From: Chionis minor
Taxonomy: Eukaryota > Chordata > Aves > Charadriiformes > Chionididae
Assembly: GCA_013398295.1 (NCBI GenBank)
Contig: VZSF01011299.1
Coordinates: forward strand, 344,489 to 408,488
DNA length: 64,000 nt
Reading direction: 5' to 3'
Each line of letters starts with the position of its first letter. Position 1 is the stretch's first letter. Made by a program: the position numbers and the translations under genes. Below the pieces are notes generated by a model. The model did no database searches, was not told where the DNA came from, and saw only the letters and a program-made list of their open reading frames with translations. This document shows positions 37,873-52,151 of this stretch, one piece after another.

Positions 37873-38571
37873 GTGGCTGGAAAGCTGCCTGGTGGAAAAG
37901 GACCTGGGGGTGTTGCTTGACTGCATATGTTGTTGGCTGCATATGAGCCAGCAGTGTGCCCAGGTGGCCAAGAAGGACAACAGCATCCTGGCCTGTACCA
38001 GGAATAGTGCAGCAGGACTAGGGAAGTGATCGTCCCCCCGTACTCAGCACTGGTGAGGCCCCACCTGTAATACTGTGTTCAGTTTTGGGCCCCTCACTAC
38101 AAGAAGGACACTGAGGTGCTGGAGCGTGTCCAGAGAAGGGCAATGAAGCTGGTGGAGGGTCTCGAGCACAAGTCTTATGAGGAGCGGCTGAGGGATCTGG
38201 GGTTGTCCAGCCTGGAGAAAAGGAGGCTGAGGGGAGACCTTATTGCTCTCTACAGCTACCTGACAGGAGGCTGTAGCAAGGTGAGGGCCAGCCTCTTCTC
38301 CCAAGTAACAAGGGATAGGACAAGAGGAAATGGCCTCAAGTTGTACCAGGGGAGGTTTAGATTGGATATTAGGAAAAATTTCTTCACCAAAAGGGTTTTC
38401 AAGCATTGGAACAGGCTGCCCAGGGAAGTGGTGGAATCGCCATCCCTGGAGATTGGCTAGATATGGTGCTTAAGGACATGGTTTAGTGGTGGTTTTGGCA
38501 TTGTTAGGTTTATGGTTGGACTTGGTGATCTCAGAGGTCTCTTCCAACCTAGGTGATTCTATGATTCTATG
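37873..38571 (+). mobile_element. CR1 LINE, 5'-truncated 3' end, sense to MET
   Basis: This is a chicken-repeat-1 (CR1) non-LTR retrotransposon fragment. It begins abruptly at about 37873 inside ORF2 and runs to the CR1 3' end, where ATTCTATG is repeated (38557-38571). A 114-codon open frame at 38116-38460 reads as the ORF2 C-terminus, with [57 protein letters not shown] and [10 protein letters not shown], all CR1 signatures. After the PSL segment a small deletion relative to the consensus as I remember it introduces a stop. It lies in intron 2, in the same direction as MET. Severe 5' truncation is normal for CR1, so it is a dead copy, but the good preservation suggests a fairly young insertion. 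Confidence 0.95.
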
Positions 38572-40520
38572 AATATTTGATAAAGGAAGTGAAATGGGAC
38601 AATATGAATGTAGTGCGATCTTGGTGGCGGGAAGGAACGCTATTCGTATGCTATTGGCCTGCTGTTGAACAGTACCTGCGACTAGTACTGATGTATGGAC
38701 AATCCTATTTAGTTACCCGCAGTTGCTGCTCTTGGAAGTGCAGCAGCAAGTTTTGGGAACTCACACTGGAGTGACATTGACCCAGCAGGTGAGGAGTCTC
38801 ACTGTGGACTTGCAGTTGATCGTGTTCACAAAAGCCAACATGCTGCATCCAAAGAAATTCTGTTTCTCATGTTCCTCAGTTCTAGCCAGCTCCTCTTCTG
38901 TCTATTATACAGGACTGGAGTTTGTCACAAGAGATTCTTTTCTGGTCAATTACTTCCAAAAAATACATGTGTTCATATTTTTTCCGTGTAGCATCACTGA
39001 ATGTGCTCATAACCGTAAAGAATTCAGACACCCCGTGACAGTTGTGTATAAATATGAGTATGACTTTTTAGAATTGGTACTAGTAAAATTTTGTCCATTT
39101 CACAAACTTTCTGTCTTGCAGATGGCAGAGGAAAAATATTTCTTTGTAATAACATAGTAGAAAGCTATTTATATATTTCTCCTCTTCTCCATTATGCTTT
39201 ATTTGCTTTGACCAGCTATGGCATGAAACCACATGGGAAGGGAGGAGGGAGATAGTCCCTTTGCCAGGGGAACTGACAGAAGAAGGCATGAAGTGAACAG
39301 AGTCTGTAAACATGCCAGAAGCCAGAAAGTTTGTCCTGGTTATTTTTCTCCTCTCCCCATTTTGTCAGAGAGCTGTAAGTACAGTGATCTTAGTAGTCAT
39401 CTCTAACTGAGTCCAGAATTAAAAAGACTGATATGTGACAGCTGGGAAGATTTATGAGATTTATGAGATTTAAAGAGTAATTCCTTTGAAAGATAACAGT
39501 GATAGGCCAAATTTATAATCTCCCTCACTTTTATTTACATGGGACTGGGAAACAGATAATGCATGTTCTAACTCCAGCCCTCTAACAGACCTCCTACACC
39601 ATGCTGATCAGGTCACTCATTCTCTTCAGGCAACACCCTGGCTTCACTGAGTTATTGGAGACAGAATTTCACTTCTTGTATTTCACATGGAGAGAAGCAG
39701 TGATCAAATGCACTTCTGAAGAGAAATATGGCAAACTATGCAGAAAATTCAAATGTATTACAGAACAGCAAAACAGTGTTGGCTAAAAATACACAAGAAA
39801 ATTTAGAGAGGAAAATCTGATAAGGTTCTTTTGTGTTCCTCACAGTTACTCTTCCTGTTCAGTCTGCTGTTCACATAAATTCTTCACCATTATGTGCTTG
39901 ATTCCAGTAGGACACATTCCTGAAAACTAGTTTTATTATTCATCTTAATTCACTCACCTCCACAACAGAAGAGATAAGCAACTCATACACCGTTTCCATT
40001 TTTAATCGGCTTGGGAATCAATTTGTTATGTGGAGTCATCTATTCATTCACATTACAGCAGTTTCTTTAGAAAAGGATTTTTTCTGTTTGCAGATATCAG
40101 GATCTACCTCATTTCGCAGTAGCTCATTTCCCCTTGCTCCACGTTATGCCATAGAAATGCTCAAAGGAGAAACATTTTCAGCACTTCTGGGTGCCCACTT
40201 CTCTTGAGGGAGACTCTCAGAATACGTAGCAGAAGACAAAAGTTCATACTTAGGAATTTTATTCCTGACAGTCAACAAGTGAAAAGTCTTATAAACAAAC
40301 CAGCAGGAAGTAAGACTCCTGCTTATTCCTACTTTCACTTGAGTTCTCCTTCATAACTGCAGTATTTTACAATTGACACTAGGAAAGTTTACCTAGTTAC
40401 TTTCAGACCATTTCTCCAATTTGTCAAATTAAATTTTAATTTCAATGATTTCCTCCAAATTGCTCACAAGACAGTATTAGATGTTCTGCAGTGATTAAGT
40501 CATTAATTTCTGGTTTATTC

Positions 40521-40560
40521 AAGACATTAAACATAATATCAAGACATTACATGTAATATC
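40521..40560. repeat. Imperfect tandem duplication of a 20-mer
   Basis: Units at 40521-40540 and 40541-40560 both begin AAGACATTA and end TAATATC, with three mismatches. It is a small local duplication in intron 2. Confidence 0.7.
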
Positions 40561-41353
40561 ACTTTCTAATTGAGCCCTGCACTTAACTAAGAAGAACAGG
40601 TTTTGGCCAGCTCTAGAATGACGAGCCTGGAGGAGTGTTTCTCCGAACTGCAAATAATAGAAAAGCTTCCTAAAAATCTTCGGTTTAAATTTTGGGGTTT
40701 TTTTTTCCCCCCGAGTCTAGCTATTCAGTCTAGAGACTAGACTCTATGATCGCTGCTATTCTGACACCAACCTTACTCAGTATTTTTTTGAGATTGTCAT
40801 TAGGGGTGTTAAAATTTCTTTCCTGCTTTGCACTTCTGCCTTCAGATGTGCAACTCTGTCTGAAATATTATTTTTATGCTCACTGAATATGATATATAAA
40901 TCATCAGTTAGCTGCCAAACAGCGACAGCTCCTGGTAGCCCAGCTCAGAGATGCCTAGAGACTTTTTTGGCGCGTTCATCTTCCGTGGACGGAATCCAGG
41001 CTAAATTCCGAAACACCACAACTTCCCCTGTGAACAAATAAGGTAGTGTTGGTTATCTCCTACCCTTCTGGACACGGCCGAAAGGCAGGACTTGCCCACA
41101 CCTCATTGCATTCCAGTGGCACACCTACACCAGCTTCACAAAGCCCTCACTATGAATCACACGCGCAATTGGCATCTCTCTCGTCCTACAAGAGCAGCAG
41201 TATAGCCCATCCCGAGCACTCACCCGCGCTCTAATCGTCCATTTCAATAGTTGTGTGATTTGTCACTGGAACTTGGCATAATATCCAGAGTGCATCATCT
41301 GACATCAGTTATTTTTCCACATTGACAGCCAAATGGATACTTATGTGTACCCT

Positions 41354-41378
41354 GAGAGAGAGGGAGGGAGGGAGGGAG
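41354..41378. repeat. GA/GGGA microsatellite
   Basis: GAGAGAGA is followed by four GGGA units. This is a simple repeat in intron 2. Confidence 0.85.
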
Positions 41379-43897
41379 CGATTCAGGCTTCAAAGAGTTA
41401 ATTTAAAGCAGCTTCTTTGACGAAGTTTTCCATGTTATCAATCTTCCTTTAGTTTTCTAAGTAGCCTTTTAATCTCTGCGTTTCTACTCAAAGATCAAAG
41501 CCTTCCTATTTCTTAAACAGCTAACCTTACATTATGGTTAATCCATGAAACACCAGGTTTTGTAAGAGAGCCATATGTGGAACAGTCTGCAGGTTCTTGG
41601 GCAGATAGATACCCAAAATTATGACATCTCTGAGGAAGGCTGAGCTGACTTTGTGGCTGAACTGACTTCGGGGAAGCTGGGAAAGGTGTTGGGGCAAGTG
41701 GGAAAATCTAGCCACTTGGTAAAAAGAGCTTGAACAGGGTTTGGGGAGGCATGCCAGGATGTTCAAATTGTCTTAAGGTGACTGCTTAGGAGGAAGTGCT
41801 CTTTTAAGGTTAGCACAGAAACATCTCTCCCCAAAGTCGTTTGCTTATGGAGAAATAGGAGTTGCAGCAAAGACCAGAGATCCCAAGTCGGGGGAGGGTA
41901 AATTCAGAAATCTGCCTTATTTCAAAAAGCATGAAAACTGCACATCTTTCTGCACTTCAACTATTCATGCTCATTGTATGAGTAATCTTTGCACAGATGT
42001 TTCAGAAATACTTTTAGAATAGATAGGATATGAGTGCAAAATAAAGCTTTTAGCTTGTTTGGTGGCCAAAGCAAAGAAATGCTAAATTTCCCCCTTGTTG
42101 ATCAGTCAAAAATATGTAAAATGTATTCAATTGAATGTTCAGTGTGCCTAGTGCAAAGTAGGAGTTCAATTCCTGCTGAGCAAAACACGCCATAGTGTAA
42201 CAGTTAATACTAAAACTAATGCAGCAAACACGTTAGTGTGTGGATAACCGAACTGTTCAGTCACTGCTGTATCAGATCTAGTCTGGAAGCCTTCTTTCTG
42301 TATAATTAGGCAGAGATTTCAGTTGCTCTCGTTTGGTCTTACACAGGTTTTTTTACCTAAATAATACGGTAAATTGATGGCGCACCTGGAGAAAAGCTGA
42401 TACCACAGCTGACTGCAGCTCCTAGGGATCATGGAAAACCTCACCTGCCAGTGCTGTTGCTGTGCACAGCTCAGAAACGTTACAATTCATCAGCAAAGGA
42501 CTAAGCTATTAGGTTGAACATTTTGAACATTTTACTACTAGCATTTTCAAAGCTTTGGTTTTTCTCCAGAATTTACCAGAGTTAAGGCAGCAAGAAATTC
42601 TTGGTTCATTTCTTGCTTTCTCATAGTACTTTGATTATAGGTAGTAGAAGGAAAAGTATCAGAATCAAGAAAATGAGAAAATAAAATTTTATTCCTACTT
42701 GTTCTTTAAAGCAATGATCCAGACCTATTAAATTTAGTGGAAAGACTCTGACTATATAAAAGGTTTAATTCAAGTTTTTTTAAAATAAATTTAAAACATA
42801 TTTGTAACAGCAAATCATTAAAAAAATTAGGAAACATGAAACTCTCTATTGATTTCAACAGAGAGAACCACCATAAGATCCTTTATAATCTCCCTACATG
42901 TTTATTCATAAAGTACGTCACAGTGGGAACATGCTAGATGACTTCCAAATTTAAACTGGTTAGAGATCCTTTAGGGGGTTCCTGGTTATTATCTGTACGA
43001 TCTCACCAAAACGGATGATGTAGTATCAATAGTAATGGAATTATCAGTTAATAGATTACTATTGAATTGTCAGGCCAGCAGGTTATATTCTTCTCTGGAG
43101 ATAACTTAAAGTGTATTGTTCAAGACTTTTTCCAATGAAAATTAAAAACATGTAATCTCTATTCCCAAACTGAAAGAGAAAATCCTGCAAATGCAGCAAC
43201 TATTATAGTGCACTCAAGACATACAGAGATTGGACAAAATAGTGCATGAGCCATAGATGATCAATATAGTAGCCTAAGTAATTATAAAAAGCTGGCTTCC
43301 CCATAGTTTCGTTTAAATACACAATCAGAAACATATTTTTCCTGGCTTATCTCCCTTTTCTCTTTTTCCATCTTTTTCTATTCTTTTCTGTCTTATCACT
43401 GAAAAGGGTGTTGAAAAGAGAATAGGAAGAGAAGAATACTGGAAATTGTTCTTTTAATGCAAGAAAGGTGAGAAAAAATTGCAACATTTTTAGACAATCA
43501 GGAATCTAGGAATCACTGTTTTAGAACCAGGTGTGTTGCTGGGCAGGCTCTGCAGTCAAGGAATTCTGAGACCCTTGGAGAAGCAGCGTTATGGAAGTCA
43601 CTAAGACAAAGGATACCTGGATATATGTGCTTACACATGTATCATCTAGTTAAATAAAGACCCTATGTCTTAATCCCAACAGGCAGAATTAAAAAAAAAA
43701 AAAGTTAAAAGAAACATTCCCGTAACATTAAGAAGTCGTTGCCTTCCTCATGGAACATCATAACTGATGAAGCAATTAAGTTTGAAACATTTTAAAATAC
43801 TTTTGGTCAAATGCATTTGTGCTAAATGACTTCACTCTGACAAAGATCTATTCCTACTCGTAAAGACAGTACTCATCTGTACTTCATTTTCTAACAG

Positions 43898-44089
43898 GCT
43901 TTTTCAAGAAATGCTTCATACTGCAGAGCACAGGATGATGAATATCGCTTAGAAGTTACGACTCCTTTGCAGAGGGTTGACTTGTTCATGGGCCAGTTCA
44001 ACAGTGTCCTGTTAACTTCGATATCTGTCTTCACCAAAGGGAACCTTACCGTTGCTAATCTGGGGGCTTCAGAGGGCCGCTTCATGCAG
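43898..44089 (+). CDS. MET: MET exon 3: Sema domain continued
   Basis: This exon of 192 bases (64 codons, phase 0 at both ends) follows a pyrimidine-rich acceptor ending CTAACAG and ends CAG|GTAAGT (donor 44090-44095). It encodes residues 401-464 of the joined protein. The segment [11 protein letters not shown], the LLTSIS strand and the ending [12 protein letters not shown] are hallmarks of the MET Sema propeller. A sequon NAS at Asn405 is at the same place as a human MET site, and Cys409 is conserved. The length equals human exon 3. The N-terminal dozen residues are the most diverged part. Confidence 0.97.
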
Positions 44090-47000
44090 GTAAGTATTAC
44101 TATGACACCTTCACAATAACAAAACATCCTGGAGTTTAGCCAGATCGTGAAAAGTGAGGGGCAGCGTTACCCCAGTTTAGCGGGGCATTAGAAAATTGAA
44201 ATCGCTGAGTAAAATAGGGCTTCTGGAATATAAACAAAGTGCCTAATAGAGCATTCAGCATTTTAAGTGTTTGTATGGGCTCTGTGGTTTGGAGCAATGG
44301 CTGTGGCGTAAATTCCACCATGATCTCCACTTAGTCCAGCTGGCTCAGTTCACAGAGCTGTTTTGGTCCATACGAACTCGATTTCTTTCAAAGGAAACTA
44401 AACTGAAAGCTCAGTCTTGGATACACATCAAATATGCTCCAACCCCAGCTGGGGCAGGAGGGTCCAAAACAGTGATCGATTCTTCAAACAGCTTCTGATA
44501 CACGCTTCATATGGTCATTTGGTCTAGAAGATTAGATTAAACCTAGTTCAAAGTAAAATTCCGAGATGGCTTATAGTGTAGAAGAAGGAGCCTCAGCATT
44601 AGTTGTTCCTATATACTGATGCACTCCTCTGGCACCAAATTAGTTGCTAATATAACCATAGCCTATGATTCACAGCTGTAGAATTGAGATTAGCTCCTCT
44701 GCCACCTACTTTCAAGTTTCTCTGAGTGCATTGTAGATTTTCAGGCTCTTGCTCATTCTTTTCTCACTCTGTTCTTTTGGACAGCAATTCTTCCTGTCCT
44801 AAATCAGGTTTTCCATAATAAGTAGTAAATCACTCTCCTGAGAAGTCTGAGTACATAACTAACCTAGACAGGTAGATTACTACGTGACTTCTTTGTGAGT
44901 GACTAACAAATCTAACCCATAGGGCCGACAATCTTTTAAAAACTTGGCAGTCAAAATCAAGCATCGGAAGACAAAATACTTTGAAAACATCAAGAGCTTC
45001 CTTTATTCACCCATCTTATTTCAAGCACTGTCATCCTGCAATGACCACCTTGGAGAGCTTGACTTCTCCAGCTGCCACAGGGTCCAGCCTGGATGTGCAT
45101 CTCAGCCTGGATGCCTCTTGCACCCAAGGACCTGTGTCTTTTTACTCAGCCAGTATTATTTGTCTTCTAGTGGGCTTCCTGAAGTATTGGCAATCTTTGG
45201 CCCTTCTTGCTCTGCAGGCTGCAGAGAGTTATCACTACAAATTTATCAGTGTTGTGCCCCAACCATCATTAACTGGAAACTGGTGGGATTTGCCATCATG
45301 AGTTTCTGTGCCCTTTGAGCTTTCCCGTTTCCCAAAACCTTCCATTAGAAAACACTTGGGCACTTGCACTTTTTCATAAAAATCTTTGTGTGGTCTAAGT
45401 CATCAGGTAAGATTAACTAGCACGACTTGCCTTTCTTCTCTCCCTTCTCCTCATTCTCTGCCCTTGCCACATGCAATAAGTAGGATTACATATTGTCCCC
45501 AGTATTTAACCCACTACTGGCACCCTTTTTGGACAAAGGGAATCCTATACCTCCACTTGTGTCTTCTGCACAGACTGGACACAACCTGCCCCATAATGCA
45601 AAATCCGTAATGCTCCTACAGGGAGGGAGGTCAAAGTAATTTACCACAAAGGACCAATGAAAAACTGGAGAAAATCGTGTTTCTCTTTCCCCCCTAAAAG
45701 ACAGGAATTTAACAAAACGTTTAGTGACAACCCTGCCAGTTTTACCTGAAATTCCCATGATGACCTTGGTAACCTGAAGCTGCAGTTTGTCTTCAGCGCA
45801 GGAAAGGCAAATCTACGCACTGAGCAAAGGAGCAACCTACGCTCTGCTCTTAAATGTAGATGCTGGTTCACACGAGGGATGATGAGCAACTTGTTTAACC
45901 TTTCTGAAGCCATTTCCTTATCTACAAAATACAGTTAATAACAACGACTGTCTCACTCGCGGCATTTCTTCTGGGCTGTCACAAAGCTTTTAGGGAGATT
46001 TGGTGGAAAGCGCGAGGCAGCATTATTTTTATTTGTAACATTCCTTAAATTATTCATTCAAGTCCTGCACCACACACTTCATTCAGACGTTTGCCCCAAC
46101 TCAAGGAACAATTAAAATATTTCCAGAATACATTTCCCATTCCAGGTTCAGTTAGAGATCAAAAGAAAGGCTATTGTGTAAACTGCACATTGCCATTAGC
46201 AGAAATATTCTCATCATTGAATTAGATTGGCTTGAGCTACAGGGGGAAGTCATCATTGGGATCATATTGTAATAAGGAGGAACTCTTTCTTTGAGGGTTT
46301 GGTGAAACCAGCAGGAGAATAAGCATACTGACTGCTTTTAATGATGCTACCTCCAAATAAAAACGTTAGTATTTGTTTTGCCTTTAAATGATCCTGAAAG
46401 GGTTACTAGGTCTGTAGGATGCAGAAGACACAGCTTTTTTCAGAATTTAATGTTCACTTACATTAGATCTTTTTTTTTTTTTTACTAGCAGTTATCTAGG
46501 AAGTGCTTTCAAACATGTTCATTAGCAAATGTCCAACTAAAGCAGATTTGCAGTGTTTCTACGGAAATATAGCTATTAAATGCAATGAGATGGAGATCAT
46601 TAAAAACTGAGCTATTAAACGACCATTAGTGAAGTAAAATGGGTTAAAAAAAAATCAGGATAATCTAACAATGACTTAATTAATCAAAAAGATAACCCCA
46701 AACAATTGTCCACATTTCTTCGCGAAGAAAGGTAATGATGTTCTTTTTCGTTTCATTCACAAATCTACTGGAACATATTGCAAAGAATCCTCAGGTTTTC
46801 ACTTATTATGCACCTCACTTTTGCACAGCCATTTGCACTTATATTTTTAGCTCTTTGTACATGCAAATATTGAATTTTCCTGTGCAATCTCCTTGTAGCT
46901 ATTTAGAGTTGACTATATCCCTTCAGAGATAGTATGCTTTCAGATAAAATGAGTTGCAAAATTCTACCTATCAGTGAACCTATTTTATAACTGGTTATAT

Positions 47001-47514
47001 TACATCTTGCGAACGTATTTTCATGCCAACTATTTAAAAGCAAAAGAAAAAAATATTCATAAATAGGTTTCTAAAATTAGAAAATCAGCTCAGCCCTTCC
47101 AGTGAATCCATTTCATTTTGTATCCTCTTTGAAATACCAAACCTTACCATATTTAGAAAATTTAGTTTGTGACATAAATTTCAGCACTAGCAGTCATGCA
47201 TGAGATTAAAAGAAATAGTCCTACAGTACCTCTGTCTCTGACAACCACACCCTGAAGTGCCTAAATATGAAACAGCTTGGTGGAAGTAATGAACATTTAA
47301 TTCACATTTTTGCTGTATTCATTTAGGGTTTCCTTTAATTGTTATGAAGCATTTTGTGGGGGGAAAAAAAAGATGTTTAAAACGTAGTGATCGTGCCACC
47401 TAAATTGAATTGAAGCTTCAAGCCTGCGCTAGGTGCAGCAGCAAGCTACGGATGCTCAACCTGAGAGAAATTTATTTGAAAATGTTTCTCGTATTCTCCC
47501 ATAATACTTCATGC

Positions 47515-47692
47515 CATAGAATCTTAGAATACCAGGTTGTAAGGGACCTCAAGGATCATCTCGTCCAACCTTCTTGGCAAAAGCACAGTCTAGACAAGAT
47601 GGCCCAGCACTCTGCCCAGCTGAATCTTGAAAGTGTTCAGTGTTGGGAAATCCACCACTTCCCTGGGGAGATTATTCGAATGGGAAGAGGTG
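47515..47692 (-). mobile_element. CR1 LINE 3' end fragment, antisense to MET
   Basis: The stretch starts with CATAGAATCTTAGAATACCA and continues GGGACCTCAAGGATCATCTC and GTCCAACC, the reverse complement of the CR1 3' tail. Near its right end CCACCACTTCCCTGGGGAG matches the last coding part of CR1 read backwards (LPREVV region). It is short, diverged and has no open frame, so it is an older copy of a different CR1 subfamily from the one in intron 2. Confidence 0.85.
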
Positions 47693-50600
47693 GATTCCAC
47701 TTGCTTACACTTGCTTATACTTGATCAGCAGCCAATCACTTGATTATCCTTCTTTTCCTTCTTTTCTTGCGATCTTTCCATTTCCTTTTGCCCTTTATTC
47801 TGCTTATCGCTCCCTGCCTTCCTACTGACCCCTCAGCTCTGACTCTGTTTCCATCTCCATTCATTTTTCTCTCTTTACGACACAGCTACAGCACAGCACT
47901 GCTGCAGAAGTCAACAGAAGGTTTAACGTGTAGCTTCTGAGAACAAAGTTTTCCTTCTGTAGATGATGGCTACCTGATTCTGGGGGCTTAATGTATTTAG
48001 AACCATGTCAACAAATAGTTCCTATCTTTACAAGTGATTCCACTGAAGCTTATGGCATTACCCATCAAAACTGTGCTAATGACCCAGCTCAGAATATAGC
48101 CTGTATTTTGCTTGTTTTAAAAAAGTCATCTGAGGAGCCAGTAGTATTCAAAATGCAAAAGAAGGTGTGTTTTATCCAACCAAGGAATAGTCACCTGTTG
48201 TTTTCTGCTTGTGCTTTTAGTTTGATGAAATAGAATTATTCATTTAAACAGCTCTGGAAAGTACTAATATTGGAAAGGAAATACAGCTTCCTTCACGAAA
48301 CATTTATTTTCTTCAGCCAAAATCTAAAACTAAAATCAAATCGATCTGGATGGTCCGAATACAGAAGATTCATGAGTTCTTTTAAGGAGGATAATTGGGG
48401 CCAGGAGGTGAATACCAAAGCTCTCCTGGAGAGTAATTGCAGCCCATTGACATACTGAGCATGTTTTGGCTGCATCAGAAATGTTAAATCTGTATTTGGC
48501 CATGAATAGATTGGAGTTTGTAGTTTACCAAATATTGTGGAGTTTTTGTTACAAAACAGAGCAGTAATAATTTTTCTAAGACAGCTGACATGCATGAGAC
48601 GGAAAAGAAAAATGGTTTTACTTCCTTCCTAAGCTGGGGCCTGACAACAAGCTTTTTTTTTCCCCCTACTTTTTTTTTTCTGTTGAGAAGTTGCAGCTGT
48701 TTCGGCCTTTCTTATTGTGCTTGTTTCCAGAGTGTGACTGGGAACACAGGCTGAAAGTACAGCTGTTGGGTGCAAAGTGAATCAGGTATTTCACAGTGGT
48801 TATTTGATTAGAAGACAGCACCCAGTCACACTGCTATAGCTGGGGAATCAGATTTTCAGCTGGGGTAAAGCAGCCTTAGTCCCTTCAAGCCAAAGCTACA
48901 CTGAGAATACAACTCACAACTGGAAAAGACACTTTCATTATCAGCCAGTATTTTGGGGAAATTATAGCTTGTCAAAAAAAACCCAAAACACCTCATGGTA
49001 TACTGAGATAAAACGTCTTCTCAGTTTGCTCACTTCCAAGGTGAATTTTTTTTTCGCCTGGAGCTTAGTATTATTTCAGAGAGTGACTTTTGAGTGATGA
49101 ATAAAAGTGCAAAGTTCTTCAGGAAGGGGAAATCTTTCTGATAGCTCTGGGGAGAGTGGGATATGGGAAAGTTTTACAAGATTTATTCTGAAAGGCTCAC
49201 ATTTGGTCTGGCCTTAACAATGAAAAAGAGACCGATGCCCTTGATGTATGCAGAGGCTGGTTTTTGGCATAATGCTATTTTTGGAAGAGGAAATATGTGC
49301 TCCCTACGCTTGAAGCTGGACTCACCAAGGTAAAGCCCAAGCAAATGGACTGCTTGTTGGTCATTTGAGGAAGAGAGGGATAGAGAAGTCTTCACTGTAC
49401 GTCTCACAACTACTATGGGCAGCCACTCTTTTTGCAATTTTGGCAGCAGGGCCATCTCATCCTTCCGACTATACCAGAGAAACTTAGTGGGGCAGCACCG
49501 GGGTGCGTGTGGAGTGAGGAGCTCCCCCGTGTGCCCTCTGATCCATCCTCACGGGGCAGTAGGACATCCATCCTGTTGCCTCTGGAGGTGAGGAAAGGGT
49601 CTTCCCGTGGGTATACGTACACCCCGAGATGCAGCCAGCCACATGCTGGCTGCAGTCCTGTCCGATCTAGCTGGACGTGAGCCAGCTCTAGCTGAGAAGC
49701 CAAGCGTTAGCAAAACACGGTCACGCACTGTCATGTCTGAGCAGATTCTGGACTGAAAATGGCTTAAGGCACGAGAACCAAAGCATGGTGGCACAAATAG
49801 ACCTCGCCGGAGTAAAGCACATCACACAACCAGCCACTCACCCTCCCCAGGGCCTCTCTGCACTTGTTAGGCACAAAACAATAGAGAATAATAATGAGCC
49901 TTATTCCAGGGACCCATTATATCCCAGTGTTTTTAACCAGATTTTTAGCTAAGAAAGGTTGTGTAGGGTTAGAATAAAGGTTCAAGGAGCAGACTTCCCT
50001 GTCTCTGGCAGGGGCTGAGATGGGTAAGGGAGAGACATGAGGCAAGTAAAAGCACACAGTGATACCTCTCCCAGTACTCCCCTGCTTCTGGCACTCAGTG
50101 GCCCAGAGACTCCCTGACATGGAAGTTGTATCCATATCTGGCATTTAATAGTCCTTTATGGACTCCTTTTCCATCAATTTTGCTTTTTGAAATTATTTGT
50201 TGTTTTGTCCTCCATGGTACGCTGTGACGATGACTTCCCTAAGTTCATTCTGCTTTGAATGATGAAGAGCTTTCTTTGGGGTTTCCTTAACCTGCTGCCT
50301 TATCATCTCATTTGGTGCCCCTGATTCCGTCTGATGAGGAACAGAGATGGGGCTCTCGCGGAAGAGCGCTTTGGGAAATTTTCACACGCTGAGTGCCAGC
50401 CTGGTGGCTTTCACATCCACGTAGACAGAACACTTGATAGTCACGCTCATTTCCCAGGAACACTTACGATTAAAAAACAAATACCACCACCACCAAACTC
50501 TAACGCACGTCTCATTTCCCTGAAAAGAGAGAAATTAGCGTGTGTCATAGCTGCTTTCATAGATTACATGCCAGGGAACATAATGCATGCTACAGAAATT

Positions 50601-52151
50601 AGTATAGACAAAAATAATCACATCTGCTTTTTATTTGTAACTGCAGTCAAGGCTTGGAAAGATTTGTCCCAGAATTCAGCAAGAAGAGAGCCAAGCCTTC
50701 AGCATCGCTCTCCTCCTGCAAACAGCAAAGTGGCAAGGCCTTGCCGCCCCAGGAATCGAGGCTCAAAGCCATGGTGCCTATCAGCTGAATGAGCTGACGC
50801 GGTGCAAAGACATACAGAGCTTTGCATCTTTCAGCATGGTCGTCCAAATGGAGTTATTACTGTAGTATACTGGAAGCCATTTCCACCTTTGAATTGATCA
50901 AACTTCTTGTGATCTCGCTCCTGTCCCACTAGAGAGATGTAGTTGTAAGAAAACCCACCACTGCAAGTGACAAGCCATGTTGGGAGCAAGTCCAAGGAGG
51001 TCAAGAAATACATGAGCATAGACCTTAAACCTTACAGAGCCAGAGGGAGGGAAGAGTGATGGGATATCCTGGAGTCATTGCAAAGGTTGTCCTTAGTGCC
51101 TCTGTGGTCCAGCAATCCACCTGGCTTTTCGCCACCAGCAGTCTGACCTATTTAAGGCTAAATGCAAACCCTGCACATGTGCATTTGTAGAAATGTGAAT
51201 AGTTGCAATCCTTCCCACTCTATCATTTTTAAAGTAACAGGAAACTGTGGCAAACTCTTGATAAGTAACATGCTCATATCTGCAGCTCAACTTTTAACCG
51301 TTTTATGATAGCGGTCCTTTCTGTGGTAAAAAATGTATCTTGATGCTCCCAGAAAAAAATATCAAATATTGCATAATGCAAAATCCATATCGTCAAATTA
51401 ACACCTGGTGCCAAATAACTGTTTTGAGAGCACACATGTTTTAATATTCAGTTTGAGTAGAAAAGCTTACACCCTTCAGAGGAGATCCATTATACTCTCC
51501 ATGGATTAGAATGATATACAGCGTTTAGAGAGCTACATATGTGCCCTTTGCAAGGCTACACTTCATATCCCAGGGCATTTGAGGCGTTACACAATAAAGT
51601 TAACCCTGAGCCTATCTCTGCTGGGTAATGGCCTACACCTGCCAGACATCTAGGGAAAAAATAACAATATGATACTTAGATGGGATTGCTTTTAGAAGGC
51701 CTCTCATTTTTGCAGGAGATATTTCAACATGCAGACAGTAACATTTGTAATTCAATCCTGATGACTAGCAGAACTGAGCATCAGAACGGTTTTTAAAAGA
51801 AGCTGTTGCATGCTGTTTTTCAACTTAAGTTATTACAGTCTTAATTTGCTGTATTATGCACAAACGAAGCTAAAGTTAATACTAGCTGATGGCAATGAAG
51901 GAATATTTAAATTAATTATTTTAACATTCATGGACCTAAGTGATCACAAACTTCCAGTATAAAGGATACATTAATTAATATATTCATTAAATAATTAACT
52001 GTTGGCTGTTACCTTCATGGAATTACTTTGATCTGTGCTGAAAGACCGCATACTTTTTTATTTTTCTCTTAAATAGAGTGTTTGCTTTGAGAATGATGTC
52101 TGGGGCTGTAATTACTGATAATGAATGGGATTCTCAGAAGGGTTATTTGTT

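Larger units (their letters stand above)
29166..43897 (+). other. MET: Intron 2 of MET
   Basis: The intron runs from GTAAGT at 29166 to CTAACAG at 43891-43897. It is largely AT-rich and unique. Recognisable contents are a GC-rich, G-run patch at 29990-30500, a possible old repeat near 33210-33300, GGGTAT hexamers at 34351-34380, a CR1 LINE at 37873-38571, a duplicated 20-mer at 40521-40560, an 8-bp inverted repeat (40713-40720 with 40737-40744) and a GAGA/GGGA microsatellite at 41354-41378. Other open frames look random. Confidence 0.9.
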
